Positions 1 through 8,544 are shown, counted from the first letter of the stretch. The stretch is DNA of 40,165 nt from Confluentibacter flavum (GCF_002843175.1 NZ_PJEO01000039.1:1-40165), one strand, 5' to 3'. Notes: a model not told the origin generated them from the letters alone. A program made the numbers and translations.

Positions 1-1029
1 TAACGTGAGTTCGACGTAAAAAAGTTGATTTATTTATAATAAAAAAGCGAAAAATTTAGTAAATTAAAGTTCTGAATTTCAATTATATAACTAAATATTT
101 CGCTATGATTTCCGATTCTAAAATTACTGAAATTTTCTGTTCTATTGATGATTTTTGTCTTGAATTTGTCCCTTTTTGGCAAAAAAGCCTACTGGCCAAT
201 GGAAAAAAGCGCACCAGAGCTTCAAAAATGGGCCTCTCTGAAGTAATGACCATTCAAGTGCTTTTCCATTTATCCGGGTATAAAACCTTCAAGGATTTTT
301 ATATAGGCTATGTCTCAAAACATCTAACCAGTTATTTTCCAAACCTGGTATCCTATAATCGTATGGTGGAACTCAAAGGGCAAAGCTTTATGCCCCTGGC
401 TATTTACCTCAAAGTTTGTGGATTGGCAAATTGTACGGGGATTAGTTTTATAGATTCTACGCCCCTAAGGGTTTGTGACAAGCGAAGAATTAACCAACAT
501 AGGGTATTCAAGGATTTGGCACAAAGGGGACAATGTTCCCTGGGTTGGTTCTATGGTTTCAAATTGCACATAATCACCAATGACCAAGGCGGTATCATTG
601 ATTTTATGATAACTAAAGGCAATGTGGATGATAGAAAACCTTTACGCTTCAAAGCCTTTGTTAAAAAGCTGTTTGGGAAGCTCTTTGGTGACAAAGGCTA
701 CATCTCCAAAGATCTATTTACTGAGTTGTTCTATAATGGAGTGCATCTGGTAACCAAGCTTAAAAAGAACATGAAAACAAAACTATTGACCCCTGTGCAA
801 GATGCTTATCATTTAAGAAAAAGGGCCATTATCGAAACTATTTTTGACCAACTCAAGAACATTTGCCAAGTTGAACATTCTAGACATAGAAGCGTAACCA
901 ACTACTTCAATAATATTTTTGCCTCACTTATTGCCTATAATTTTAAAGATAGAAAACCTTCTTTAAAAAACAACTTCGTCGATACAAAGCAACTGTATTT
1001 AACTTTATAATTACATCGAACTCACGTTA
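1..1029 (+). mobile_element. IS982-family insertion sequence, complete
   Basis: A transposase gene is enclosed by imperfect terminal inverted repeats. The left end reads aacgtgagttcgacgtaa (2-19). The right end (1011-1028) is its reverse complement with one mismatch. The left repeat starts at the first bases of the window, so the left flank and any target-site duplication cannot be seen. The right repeat is followed by AT-rich sequence leading into tag. Confidence 0.85.
105..1010 (+). CDS. IS982-family transposase (DDE type)
   Basis: A 301-residue transposase that would cut and rejoin the ends of its own element. The DDE triad is visible: D117 in SFIDSTPL, D196 in GDKGYIS and E244 in IIETIFDQLK. 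The length is normal for IS982 transposases, and no frameshift or internal stop is seen, so the enzyme is probably intact. The frame ends directly before the right inverted repeat, and an AT-rich leader of about 85 bp separates the left repeat from the ATG. IS982 is common in Bacteroidota. The family call is confident; the exact element name cannot be given. Confidence 0.9.
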   Translation: MISDSKITEIFCSIDDFCLEFVPFWQKSLLANGKKRTRASKMGLSEVMTIQVLFHLSGYKTFKDFYIGYVSKHLTSYFPNLVSYNRMVELKGQSFMPLAIYLKVCGLANCTGISFIDSTPLRVCDKRRINQHRVFKDLAQRGQCSLGWFYGFKLHIITNDQGGIIDFMITKGNVDDRKPLRFKAFVKKLFGKLFGDKGYISKDLFTELFYNGVHLVTKLKKNMKTKLLTPVQDAYHLRKRAIIETIFDQLKNICQVEHSRHRSVTNYFNNIFASLIAYNFKDRKPSLKNNFVDTKQLYLTL

Positions 1030-1071
1030 ATTAGAGTTTTTCTAATTTAAAAATCTTTGTTTGGCGAAATT

Positions 1072-1638
1072 TTAAACCTCACCATACCTAAAACAATCAA
1101 CTTCATGGTCATTAACCATACCAGTGGCTTGCATATGTGCATATATAACGGTAGAGCCTACAAATTTAAAACCTCGTTTTTTTAGGTCTTTGCTTAAGGC
1201 ATCACTAATGGAGGTGGTTGGAAGAGCTTCTTTATAATTTTTAAGTTTATTGATAATAGGTTTGCCATCAACAAATCCCCAAATATAGTTGCTAAAACTG
1301 CCAAACTCCTTTTGTACGGTCATAAAAGCTTGGGCATTGGTAATGGTGGCATTAATTTTTAATTTATTTCTAATGATACCAGCATCCTGTAATAAGGTGT
1401 CAATTTTATCTTGATTGTACGTGGCTATTTTTTTGTAATCAAAATTATCAAAGGCCTTTCTGAAATTTTCACGTTTACGCAATATGGTTATCCAGCTTAA
1501 GCCAGCCTGAAACGTTTCTAAAATTAAAAACTCAAAAAGTTTATTGTCATCATAAACAGGAACACCCCATTCTTCATCATGGTATGTTTCATAAAGCGCA
1601 TCACCAAGGCACCAACCGCATCTATGTTTTTCAATCAT
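1072..1638 (-). CDS. tag: DNA-3-methyladenine glycosylase I
   Basis: A base-excision repair glycosylase that removes 3-methyladenine from alkylated DNA. The N-terminus HRCGWCLGDALYETYHDEEWG carries the characteristic CxWC zinc cysteines and the YHDxEWG motif. FQAGLSWITILRKRENFRKAF is the helix-hairpin-helix/substrate region. The C-terminal HEVDCFRY gives the remaining zinc ligands. I place the start at the ATG at 1638 (MIEKHRCGWC, 188 residues, like the 187-residue E. coli enzyme) rather than 42 codons upstream, because the upstream extension resembles no Tag sequence and would overlap the divergent thioredoxin-like gene. The gene ends 43 bp from the IS982 right end. Confidence 0.93.
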   Translation of the reverse strand: MIEKHRCGWCLGDALYETYHDEEWGVPVYDDNKLFEFLILETFQAGLSWITILRKRENFRKAFDNFDYKKIATYNQDKIDTLLQDAGIIRNKLKINATITNAQAFMTVQKEFGSFSNYIWGFVDGKPIINKLKNYKEALPTTSISDALSKDLKKRGFKFVGSTVIYAHMQATGMVNDHEVDCFRYGEV

Positions 1639-1704
1639 AATATTTTTTGTGAGTATTAAAATAAAAGCATGATAAAAGTCATCTTTAAAGTAATACCAAG
1701 ATAC

Positions 1705-1712
1705 TAATTTTG
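1705..1712 (+). promoter_or_regulatory. -7 element TAATTTTG for the thioredoxin-like gene
   Basis: TAATTTTG fits the Bacteroidota consensus TAnnTTTG and lies 22 bp before the ATG at 1735. No clear TTG -33 box is seen. The position favours 1735 over 1723 as the start. Confidence 0.4.
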
Positions 1713-1734
1713 TTTTTATTAAATGATGAAAATA

Positions 1735-2352
1735 ATGGATGCAATTATTGAAAATGCCTTGCAAAATAGTATGTCATACCAAGAATATAGAGATTTAGTA
1801 AAGCAATTGATAGAACAAAAATCTACGACGGGACATACAAAAACTGAAGAATTGGCAAATTATACCATGCTTAATGATAAAAGAATGAAGCGATGGGACA
1901 AAACCATTATAGTGCCTAAAGATATTGAAAAGAAGATAAAGTCGTTTAACGAACAGGTTACTTGGTTGGTTATAGTAGAAAGTTGGTGTGGTGACGGCGC
2001 CCATACTTTGCCGGTTCTTAATAAGTTAGCTGAGTTACATAACCATATTGATTTAAAAGTGGTTCTTCGTGATGAAAATCCAGAATTGATGGATGCTTTT
2101 TTAACTGATGGAACTAAATCCATTCCCAAATTGATTATGATTGACACAAAATCTGGCAACGTTATACATACGTATGGCCCCAGACCTAGTGAAGCAGCAG
2201 CTTATGTAAACAGATTTAAGGCTAAGTATGGTAAATTAACGCCAGAATTTAAAAAAGATTTACAATATTGGTATAATACAAATAAAGGCTTAAATGTTAT
2301 GGAAGATGTTGTTGAAGCACTTTGTAGATTAAAGCCTAATTTTTGCCAATAA
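1735..2352 (+). CDS. Thioredoxin-fold protein with altered active site
   Basis: A cytoplasmic protein of about 205 residues of the Thioredoxin_9 type. The segment WLVIVESWCGDGAHTLPVLN followed by a D-rich beta strand and SIPKLIMIDTKSG (cis-proline SIPK) is a thioredoxin fold. The CxxC motif is replaced by C-G-D-G, with a single cysteine in the WCGDGAH motif, so it cannot be a normal dithiol oxidoreductase; a monothiol or binding role is possible. No signal peptide is seen. The ATG at 1735 gives MDAIIENALQNS; an ATG at 1723 is also possible. It is divergent from tag, and its 3' end overlaps the convergent TonB-like gene by 17 bp. The substrate is unknown. Confidence 0.8.
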   Translation: MDAIIENALQNSMSYQEYRDLVKQLIEQKSTTGHTKTEELANYTMLNDKRMKRWDKTIIVPKDIEKKIKSFNEQVTWLVIVESWCGDGAHTLPVLNKLAELHNHIDLKVVLRDENPELMDAFLTDGTKSIPKLIMIDTKSGNVIHTYGPRPSEAAAYVNRFKAKYGKLTPEFKKDLQYWYNTNKGLNVMEDVVEALCRLKPNFCQ

Positions 2353-3064
2353 AATAAAAAGTAATGGATCCTACTTGCGTTTTTTTAGATGGATCGGCAC
2401 TAAATTGTGAGTTCTTAGCATATTCAAGAGCATGCCCAATTAAACAATCATTGTTTGATGTCGATGAGTTGTTTAAATAGGTGTCAATAACATTTCCTTT
2501 GTCATTTACGGTAATATTTATTACTATTTTCCCGTCTACTTCACAAAGGTACACGGGTATAGGAATATAAACTTTTTTTCTGTCAACCAATGAAAAGCTG
2601 ATGGTACTTTTCGTGTTGACACTTTCAGTTTGCTGTTTTTTTAATAAATCATTTACTTTACTGAAAGACGATAGATCTTCTTTATTTACAGCAGGTTTAA
2701 GAGGTTTTTGTTCACTTACAGCACTAGAATTATCACCATCGCCATCATCATTATCTTCACTGGGTTTATTGTATTCGTAATCTTCTGGCGGGGCTATGGT
2801 TTTGTATGCTTGTGCGAATTGTTTGTTATCGGCAGTTTCATTAAAAGCACTGTTCGTTTCAGCTTTAGTATTATTTAATTTTTCTAAAGCCTCAAGGATT
2901 TTAACGTCTTCTTCAGTCAATTCTTTTTCTGGTTCCATTTCATAATAACTTTCAGAAGCTAATTCACCGCGTTGTTTTAAGTTAAAATTGAAAACAGAAA
3001 GCACCACAGTTCCAGTCAGGAAAAAGGTTATAAGTAGGGCTTTATGTTGATCTGTTAGGTTCAA
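2336..3064 (-). CDS. TonB-like C-terminal domain protein, inner-membrane anchored
   Basis: A 242-residue protein with a short cytoplasmic N-terminus, one membrane segment (about residues 9-27, LLITFFLTGTVVLSVFNF), then an acidic, Asp/Glu/Asn-rich low-complexity stretch to about residue 150. The C-terminal domain contains VDGKIVINITVNDKGNVIDTYL and SSFSxVDRKKVYIPIPVYLC. This is the layout of TonB-like energy transducers, although the middle is acidic rather than Pro/Lys-rich. No ExbB/ExbD genes are nearby. It lies directly downstream of truB on the same strand (33-bp gap). A TonB-like architecture is seen; a role in outer-membrane transport is not shown. Confidence 0.7.
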   Translation of the reverse strand: MNLTDQHKALLITFFLTGTVVLSVFNFNLKQRGELASESYYEMEPEKELTEEDVKILEALEKLNNTKAETNSAFNETADNKQFAQAYKTIAPPEDYEYNKPSEDNDDGDGDNSSAVSEQKPLKPAVNKEDLSSFSKVNDLLKKQQTESVNTKSTISFSLVDRKKVYIPIPVYLCEVDGKIVINITVNDKGNVIDTYLNNSSTSNNDCLIGHALEYAKNSQFSADPSKKTQVGSITFYFIGKN

Positions 3065-3097
3065 ATCGATAGTAATGTTTACGAAATATACGTAAAA

Positions 3098-3796
3098 TTA
3101 AATAATATAGTTGTTAAGTGATTTAACAAATTGGTCAACAGTAATAGCATTAGCTACATTAAAGTCCCCAATTTTTGTTCTTCTTAAGGCCGATAAGTGT
3201 GCACCAGATTGCAAGGCTTTTCCAAAATCATGAGCTAAGGAACGGATATAAGTTCCTTTACTACAAACCACCCTGAAATCAACATTTAGTGCATCCTTTT
3301 TTATGATTTCAAATGTTTCAATTGTAACGAGTCTGGAATTAATTTCAACATCTTCACCCGCTCTAGCAAATTCATAAAGGCGTTTACCATCTTTTTTTAT
3401 GGCTGAAAATACTGGCGGATATTGTTGAATGTCACCAGTAAACTGTTTCGTGGTTTCTTCAATTAATTTATGGGTAATGTGTTCGGTTGGAAAGGTTTCG
3501 TTTATGTCCGTCTCTAAATCGTATGAAGGCGTTGTGCTACCCAAAATCAACGTCCCTGTATATTCCTTTATTTGTGTTTGAAACGTATCAATTTGCTTTG
3601 TCATTTTACCGGTACAAATAATTAAAAGTCCCGTTGCCAAAGGGTCTAAAGTGCCAGCATGACCAACTTTAATGTTTTTAAGCTTGAACCTTTGCTTTAG
3701 TTCCCAACGTAATTTATTGACGACTTGAAAAGATGTCCAATGTAATGGTTTGTCTATGAGTAAAATTTGACCCGATTGATAGTCTTCCGCAGTCAT
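3098..3796 (-). CDS. truB: tRNA pseudouridine(55) synthase
   Basis: Converts U55 of the tRNA T-loop to pseudouridine. The N-terminus ILLIDKPLHWTSFQVVNKLR is the conserved KP-GxTS block. GHAGTLDPLATGLLIICTGKMTK contains the catalytic aspartate (GTLDP). YPPVFSAIKKDGKRLYEFAR and CSKGTYIRSLAHDFGKAL are the other TruB signatures. At 232 residues it is a short bacterial form lacking a long C-terminal PUA extension. The start lies 1 bp after the uppP stop, so the two genes are almost certainly co-transcribed. The uppP-truB order is usual in Flavobacteriia. Confidence 0.95.
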   Translation of the reverse strand: MTAEDYQSGQILLIDKPLHWTSFQVVNKLRWELKQRFKLKNIKVGHAGTLDPLATGLLIICTGKMTKQIDTFQTQIKEYTGTLILGSTTPSYDLETDINETFPTEHITHKLIEETTKQFTGDIQQYPPVFSAIKKDGKRLYEFARAGEDVEINSRLVTIETFEIIKKDALNVDFRVVCSKGTYIRSLAHDFGKALQSGAHLSALRRTKIGDFNVANAITVDQFVKSLNNYII

Positions 3797-3797
3797 T

Positions 3798-4583
3798 TTA
3801 GATAATGGTTAGCTTTTGAATGAAGAAATGTATAAGAAGGATGCAAGCTCCTGCAATAATTCTGTAATATCCAAAAAGTTTAAATCCGTGTTTGCTTAAA
3901 TAATTAATGAAAGATTTAATGGCAATTAATGCCACAATAAAGCCAACAACGTTACCAATTATTAAAAGATTAACTTCGTCTTGAGACAACTGAAAGCCTG
4001 CCTTATAATAATCATAACTTTTTTTAGCAGTGGCACCTAACATGGTTGGAACAGCCAAGAAAAATGAAAATTCTGCAGCAACAGTTCTCGATAATTTTTG
4101 GCTCATACCGCCAACGATACTCGCACCACTTCTTGACACACCTGGAATCATTGCCAAACATTGGAAAAAGCCGATTTTTAAAGCAGTCATATAAGATATT
4201 TCCGTGCCTTCTTCATTGCCAAACCAATCGTCAACCTTTAATAAAAAAAAGCCACCAATAATTAATGAAACAGCAACGGTTATGGGATTTTCCAATAAGC
4301 CATCAATAGCATCGCTAAACAATAAACCTAAAATAACGGCCGGGATAAAAGCCACCAATAATTTAAAATAGAAGTCTAAACTTTGGAAAAATCGCTTGAA
4401 ATAAAGAACGATAACAGACATAATGGTTCCCAACTGAATCACAATGGTAAAAAGTTTTGTAAAGTCTTCGTGGGCAATACCAAAGAAAGAGGACACAACA
4501 ATCATATGCCCTGTGGAAGATACCGGTAAAAATTCGGTTAAGCCTTCAACAATAGCTAGAATAATAGCTTCAATTAAATTCAT
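3798..4583 (-). CDS. uppP: Undecaprenyl-diphosphatase (bacitracin resistance protein family)
   Basis: An integral membrane phosphatase that recycles undecaprenyl diphosphate to the monophosphate for peptidoglycan and other surface polymers. Both family signatures are present: [17 protein letters not shown] near the N-terminus and [14 protein letters not shown] in the second half. The 261-residue protein has about eight hydrophobic segments, the normal size. It is followed immediately by truB. Upstream, where DUF3098 and ftsX would usually be adjacent, the gntP/glycerate kinase pair intervenes. A TATTTTTG element ends only 4 bp before the ATG. Confidence 0.95.
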   Translation of the reverse strand: MNLIEAIILAIVEGLTEFLPVSSTGHMIVVSSFFGIAHEDFTKLFTIVIQLGTIMSVIVLYFKRFFQSLDFYFKLLVAFIPAVILGLLFSDAIDGLLENPITVAVSLIIGGFFLLKVDDWFGNEEGTEISYMTALKIGFFQCLAMIPGVSRSGASIVGGMSQKLSRTVAAEFSFFLAVPTMLGATAKKSYDYYKAGFQLSQDEVNLLIIGNVVGFIVALIAIKSFINYLSKHGFKLFGYYRIIAGACILLIHFFIQKLTII

Positions 4584-4587
4584 GCTG

Positions 4588-4595
4588 CAAAAATA
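4588..4595 (-). promoter_or_regulatory. -7 element TATTTTTG abutting the uppP start
   Basis: On the minus strand the sequence is TATTTTTGCAGCATG with ATG at 4583, so transcription from this element would give an almost leaderless mRNA. The same 15 bases precede glyS. Confidence 0.45.
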
Positions 4596-4679
4596 TATAA
4601 TAACATAAGGAAATCATACATGTTAGTGTTAATAATATTAAATTTTTAAGTTTATGAAATTAGATGAATTTAAATGAAT

Positions 4680-6005
4680 TTAAATGAAAATCCAGCCTAA
4701 AATCATGATTAAAATTATGCCAACAATACCTTGAAGAAATGTGGAAACAGTTTGTGTTTTTAAAGCAGTTGTAGTATTCATTCCTGAAAATTGAGCCACC
4801 ACCCAAAAGTAACTATCGTTTAAATGCGAAACAGTCATAGCACCAGCGCCAATGGCCAGAACGGTTAATGCCCGTCCCATCGAGGAATCCAACCCAAAGG
4901 ATGCTAAAATTGGAGCCATAATAGCAGCGGTAGTTATTATTGAAACAGTTGAGGATCCTTGTGCTGTTTTTAATAAAGCAGCAATTATAAAGGGTAAAAA
5001 TAGACCTAAATTTGAATCAGAAAATTTATTGCCAATAATATTTCCAATTCCTGTGGCTTGTAATATAGAACCAAATGCACCTCCAGCACCTGTAATTAAA
5101 ATAATAATACCTGCTTCCTTTAAACCATTTGTAACCCAATCATAATGTGTCGCCTCTTTCACATTGGTTTTTAGTTTAAAAGCAAGAAAAACACCAATTA
5201 ACAAAGCTATTACAGGGTTTCCAATAAAATTTGTAAAATCAAACAATAAGCCTTCACCCAATGGATGTGTTGGGTAATTTGAAATAGATTTTAGAGCTAT
5301 TAAAACAATAGGGATGACTATAGGCATAAAAGCAGTAGATGTTTTAGGGATTGTTTGGTTTTTAGAATCCGTAACAGAATCGTGATTATTAGATATATTT
5401 TTATAATGGCGTTCAATGTATTTGGCCCAAAAAAATCCAATTAGAGAAACGGGTATTGCGATAACTAATCCCAAAAGAATAACCAATCCTAAATCGGCGT
5501 TTAAAGCGGCTGTTGCTGCCAAAGGGCCTGGTGTTGGAGGGACAAAAACATGGGTTGAATATAATCCCGCAGCCAAAGAAACAGCTAAAACTACCACGGG
5601 AATTTTGCTACTTTTACTAATAGCTTTATTTAATGATGAAAGGATAATAAATCCCGAATCACAATACACAGGAATGGAAACAATAAAACCTGTAATATTC
5701 ATTGCTAAAATAGAACGTTTTGCGCCAATAGCGCTTAAAGCCCAATTGGCCAATGTTTTAGCGCCACCGCTTTTTTCTAAATAAGCACCTATAATAGTTC
5801 CAAAAGCAATAATAATTCCAATACTGCCGAGTGTTTTTCCAAATCCGTTAGTAAGTGCTGTTGTAATTTCTTCTTCACTTAACTCACCCACAAAACCCAT
5901 GATAATTCCAGCCATTAATAAAGAGAGAAAAGGATGAAATTTATATTTTGAAGCCGCAATAACCATTAGTGCCACAACAACTAACAAGACGATTAAAATC
6001 TCCAT
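4680..6005 (-). CDS. GntP-family permease, probably for glycerate or gluconate
   Basis: A 441-residue secondary transporter with about 12 hydrophobic segments. The N-terminus YKFHPFLSLLMAGIIMG, the FGTIIGAYLEKSGGAKTLA block, and the later AALLKTAQGSSTVSIITTAAI and HLNDSYFWVV blocks are characteristic of the GntP/gluconate:H+ symporter family. It is divergent from a glycerate kinase gene with only 45 bp between the starts, which suggests that the substrate is glycerate rather than gluconate; this is inference from context. The pair interrupts an otherwise typical ftsX-DUF3098-uppP-truB cluster. No regulator gene is adjacent. Confidence 0.88.
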   Translation of the reverse strand: MEILIVLLVVVALMVIAASKYKFHPFLSLLMAGIIMGFVGELSEEEITTALTNGFGKTLGSIGIIIAFGTIIGAYLEKSGGAKTLANWALSAIGAKRSILAMNITGFIVSIPVYCDSGFIILSSLNKAISKSSKIPVVVLAVSLAAGLYSTHVFVPPTPGPLAATAALNADLGLVILLGLVIAIPVSLIGFFWAKYIERHYKNISNNHDSVTDSKNQTIPKTSTAFMPIVIPIVLIALKSISNYPTHPLGEGLLFDFTNFIGNPVIALLIGVFLAFKLKTNVKEATHYDWVTNGLKEAGIIILITGAGGAFGSILQATGIGNIIGNKFSDSNLGLFLPFIIAALLKTAQGSSTVSIITTAAIMAPILASFGLDSSMGRALTVLAIGAGAMTVSHLNDSYFWVVAQFSGMNTTTALKTQTVSTFLQGIVGIILIMILGWIFI

Positions 6006-6012
6006 ACTTTCT

Positions 6013-6020
6013 TATCTTTG
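6013..6020 (+). promoter_or_regulatory. -7 element TATCTTTG for glycerate kinase
   Basis: TATCTTTG matches TAnnTTTG and ends 30 bp before the kinase ATG at 6051. It lies in the short divergent region shared with the permease gene. Confidence 0.45.
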
Positions 6021-6050
6021 TTTAGAACTAAAGTACTAATAAATTTATTC

Positions 6051-7172
6051 ATGAAATTTGTATTGGCTCCAGATAAATTTAAAGGCTCTTTAACGGGGAT
6101 AGAATTTTGTAAAGTTGTAGAAGAAAGTTTAATCAAAGAGCTTCCAAATGCTGAAATAATAAAATTACCACTTGCCGATGGTGGTGATGGCACAATTGAT
6201 ATTTTAGAATATCATTTAAAAGGGATACGCATAAATGTAAAAGTTAATGATCCGTTACTCAGACCGATTGTTTCCTCTTACTTGTATATAACTTCTATTA
6301 AAATGGCATTTATTGAAATGGCAGAAGCATCTGGCATGACTCTTTTAAAACCGGAAGAACAGAATTGTTTTTATACAACCTCGCTTGGAACAGGAGAACT
6401 TATTAAAGATGCTATTGAAAAAGGAGCAAAAACAATTATTCTTGGAATTGGAGGCAGTGCTACGAATGATTGCGGTATTGGTATGGCAAGAGCCTTAGGT
6501 TATAAATTTGAAGATAAAAATGGTGTTGAACTTAGCCCTATTGGGAAAAACCTGTCAAAAATACACTTCATAAATTCGGAGAATGTACTTCAAGTTTTAA
6601 ATGATATAAAATTTAAAGTAGCCTGTGATGTTACTAATCCATTATTTGGAACTAATGGAGCCGCTTTTGTTTATGGACCACAAAAAGGAGCTTCTAAAGA
6701 CGAAATAAAAATATTAGATGAAGGGTTGAAACATATGTCCAATATATTTATAAGTCAGTTTGGAAAAGATGTTCAGAACATAAAAGGGGCAGGTGCTGCT
6801 GGGGGTATGGGTGCAGGGGTTATGGTTTTTTTAAATGCAGAATTAAAATCTGGCATTGATTTGGTTAAAAGTTTGATTGATTTTGATGGAAAAATTAAAG
6901 ATGCCGATTGGATTATTACAGGAGAAGGCAGGTTAGATTCCCAAACACTTTCAGGAAAAGCTATTCAAGGGGTTTTAACATCTGCAAGACAAAACAATAT
7001 TCCTGTTGCAGCCTTTTGCGGAAGTATATCACTTTCTGAGCAAGAAGTAAATACCTTGGGTATTTCTTATGTAGATTCTGTTATCAACGAAGCCAAAAAT
7101 CTAGAAGATGCCGTGGCAAATGGAGCTGATTATCTTTCTAAAATAACCACTAGGTTTGTTAAAACATTGTAA
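6051..7172 (+). CDS. Glycerate kinase, type 1 (GlxK/GarK family)
   Basis: Phosphorylates glycerate with ATP, feeding it into glycolysis. The 373-residue frame begins MKFVLAPDKFKGSLTG, the family N-terminus with the KFKGSLT block. LADGGDGTIDIL, LGIGGSATNDCGIGMARALGYKF, GAGAAGGMGAGV and DWIITGEGRLDSQTLSGKA are the other signatures. An upstream in-frame ATG at 6018 exists, but its 11 extra residues do not belong to the family and it overlaps the probable -7 element, so 6051 is preferred. It is convergent with the DUF3098 gene (5-bp gap). Together with the permease it forms a small uptake-and-activation module. Confidence 0.93.
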   Translation: MKFVLAPDKFKGSLTGIEFCKVVEESLIKELPNAEIIKLPLADGGDGTIDILEYHLKGIRINVKVNDPLLRPIVSSYLYITSIKMAFIEMAEASGMTLLKPEEQNCFYTTSLGTGELIKDAIEKGAKTIILGIGGSATNDCGIGMARALGYKFEDKNGVELSPIGKNLSKIHFINSENVLQVLNDIKFKVACDVTNPLFGTNGAAFVYGPQKGASKDEIKILDEGLKHMSNIFISQFGKDVQNIKGAGAAGGMGAGVMVFLNAELKSGIDLVKSLIDFDGKIKDADWIITGEGRLDSQTLSGKAIQGVLTSARQNNIPVAAFCGSISLSEQEVNTLGISYVDSVINEAKNLEDAVANGADYLSKITTRFVKTL

Positions 7173-7177
7173 ATTAT

Positions 7178-7432
7178 TTATTTATTATTAGGATCCAATA
7201 AAATGGCATACACTTGAAAACCAAAACCAATTAGAATTAAAGTTGGCGCTAAGCGAATTCGTCTCCAGTTAAAAATATCTGGATTAAAAACATTAGGGTC
7301 ATCACTACCGCCACCAGCCATTAACATATAGCCCAAAGCGATACAAGCCAATCCTATAAACATGAATTTGTAATTTTTTCTCCCAAAAACAAATCCATCC
7401 CTAGAGTCTTCTTTACGTTTTTTCTCTCCCAT
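7178..7432 (-). CDS. DUF3098 family membrane protein
   Basis: A small 84-residue protein starting MGEKKRKEDSRDGFVFGRKNY, with two hydrophobic segments (MFIGLACIALGYMLMAGGG and LAPTLILIGFGFQVYAILL). The FGRKNY N-terminus and the DPNVFNPDIFNWRRIRLAP linker between the helices fit the Bacteroidota DUF3098 family. Its biochemical role is unknown. It normally sits beside ftsX and uppP, and here ftsX is directly upstream on the same strand, 124 bp away with a GATAGCTATC palindrome between them. An in-frame ATG five codons upstream is possible. Confidence 0.85.
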   Translation of the reverse strand: MGEKKRKEDSRDGFVFGRKNYKFMFIGLACIALGYMLMAGGGSDDPNVFNPDIFNWRRIRLAPTLILIGFGFQVYAILLDPNNK

Positions 7433-7526
7433 AATTATCTTTCTCAAAAGATTTTAGTGCAAAATAACAGATTTATTTAAAACAATAGCGTTAATGGAAA
7501 TCTAATTTATGAATTTTAAGACTCAA

Positions 7527-7544
7527 TCCCGATAGCTATCGGGA
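7527..7544. repeat. Perfect 18-bp palindrome, dispersed repeat
   Basis: TCCCGATAGCTATCGGGA is a perfect inverted repeat 12 bp downstream of the ftsX stop. Related copies occur at 9772-9785 and, with a variant centre, 26508-26523. It could form an attenuating hairpin between ftsX and the DUF3098 gene, but no T-run follows. Confidence 0.8.
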
Positions 7545-7556
7545 CCAATACCCAAG

Positions 7557-8435
7557 TTAATAATAAAGATCGTCTGTCTTTAAATTTAAAAAGCGTTGTG
7601 TTGCAATATGTGTACTTATCCAAGTGATTACGATTCCCAAGGCAAAAACGCCAACAAACAAAAGCGTAACCAACACAGGATTGCTAAGCAAATGCAGTTC
7701 GCTAAAGGTTTTGTTTAAATAATAGAGAACGATTGCCATACCTATTAACGCTACAACGGCTCCAATAATGCCTAGGCGCACACTTTGCCAAACAAAAGGG
7801 CGTCTAATAAATTGCTTGGTAGCACCAACCATTTGCATGGTTTTTATGGTAAATCGTTTGGAATATACCGCCAATCTGATAGAACTATTTATAAGTAACA
7901 CAGCAATTAAAGTGAAAATGCCACTTATGACCAATACCCAAAAGCTTATTTTTTTAACGTTATCATTCATTAAGTTTACTAAGTCGTTGTCGTAAGTCAC
8001 CTCGTCCACAAAGTTTTTGGAAGTAGCCTCTTCAGAAATTTTTTCAAGTTGTTCCGAAGTCACAAAATCGGCTTTTAAATGTACATCAATACTATTTTGC
8101 AACGGATTGTACCCCACAAAATCCATGAAATCTTCACCGTTTTCGGCTTTCATTATCTCAGCAGCTTGTTCTTTAGAGACATATTCAATGGATTTTACAT
8201 AGTCAGACAATGCCAAACTTTTTTCAAGTTGTTTTGTTTCAACGTCTTTTGCAGATTCTTTCAAATAGATGGTAAGCACCACCTGTTCCTTGAAATGATC
8301 GGATACTTTTTTGGCATTCAGGACCAACATGCCTAATAACCCTAATAAAAAAAGCACCAAAGCAATACTTAATACTACTGAAAAATAAGAAGAAATTAGT
8401 CGGCGTTTTTGGTCTTTTTCAAATCTTGAACTCAT
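7557..8435 (-). CDS. ftsX: Cell division protein FtsX (permease-like)
   Basis: The membrane partner of the FtsE ATPase, acting at the divisome to control cell-wall hydrolases. The 292-residue protein has an N-terminal membrane segment (about residues 20-41, YFSVVLSIALVLFLLGLLGMLV), a periplasmic domain including KEQVVLTIYLKESAKDVETKQLE and DVHLKADFVT, and three C-terminal membrane segments with the FtsX-type SSIRLAVYSKRFTIKTMQMVGATKQFIRRPF motif. No ftsE is in the window. The product is full length. Confidence 0.95.
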   Translation of the reverse strand: MSSRFEKDQKRRLISSYFSVVLSIALVLFLLGLLGMLVLNAKKVSDHFKEQVVLTIYLKESAKDVETKQLEKSLALSDYVKSIEYVSKEQAAEIMKAENGEDFMDFVGYNPLQNSIDVHLKADFVTSEQLEKISEEATSKNFVDEVTYDNDLVNLMNDNVKKISFWVLVISGIFTLIAVLLINSSIRLAVYSKRFTIKTMQMVGATKQFIRRPFVWQSVRLGIIGAVVALIGMAIVLYYLNKTFSELHLLSNPVLVTLLFVGVFALGIVITWISTHIATQRFLNLKTDDLYY

Positions 8436-8486
8436 AGCATAGTGCGGTTGAAGTTGTAAAAATAATAAAGAATATGAAAAGAAACT

Positions 8487-8544
8487 TCAAAAGACACAAG
8501 TCTTTTGATTTCAAATAAAATTGTCTTTCCCGCAAAAGCGGGAA
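8487..8544. repeat. Two adjacent hairpin-forming palindromes
   Basis: TCAAAAGAC-acaa-GTCTTTTGA (8487-8108 numbering omitted; left arm 8487-8495, right arm 8100s excluded) lies at 8487-8508 in this spacer, followed by TTCCCGC-aaaa-GCGGGAA at 8527-8544. Stems are 9 and 7 bp and perfect. The second matches the CCCGC/GCGGG type of dispersed repeat seen in flavobacteria. The spacer between the ftsX start and the end of the transporter gene holds nothing else I can recognise. Confidence 0.6.

Noticed and set aside
1639-1764. N-terminal extension of tag
   Set aside because: The 42 extra residues do not match Tag proteins and overlap the divergent gene's start; the ATG at 1638 gives the normal length.
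5416-5784. A 122-codon open frame on the plus strand inside the GntP permease gene
   Set aside because: It is antisense to well-conserved membrane segments and resembles no known family.
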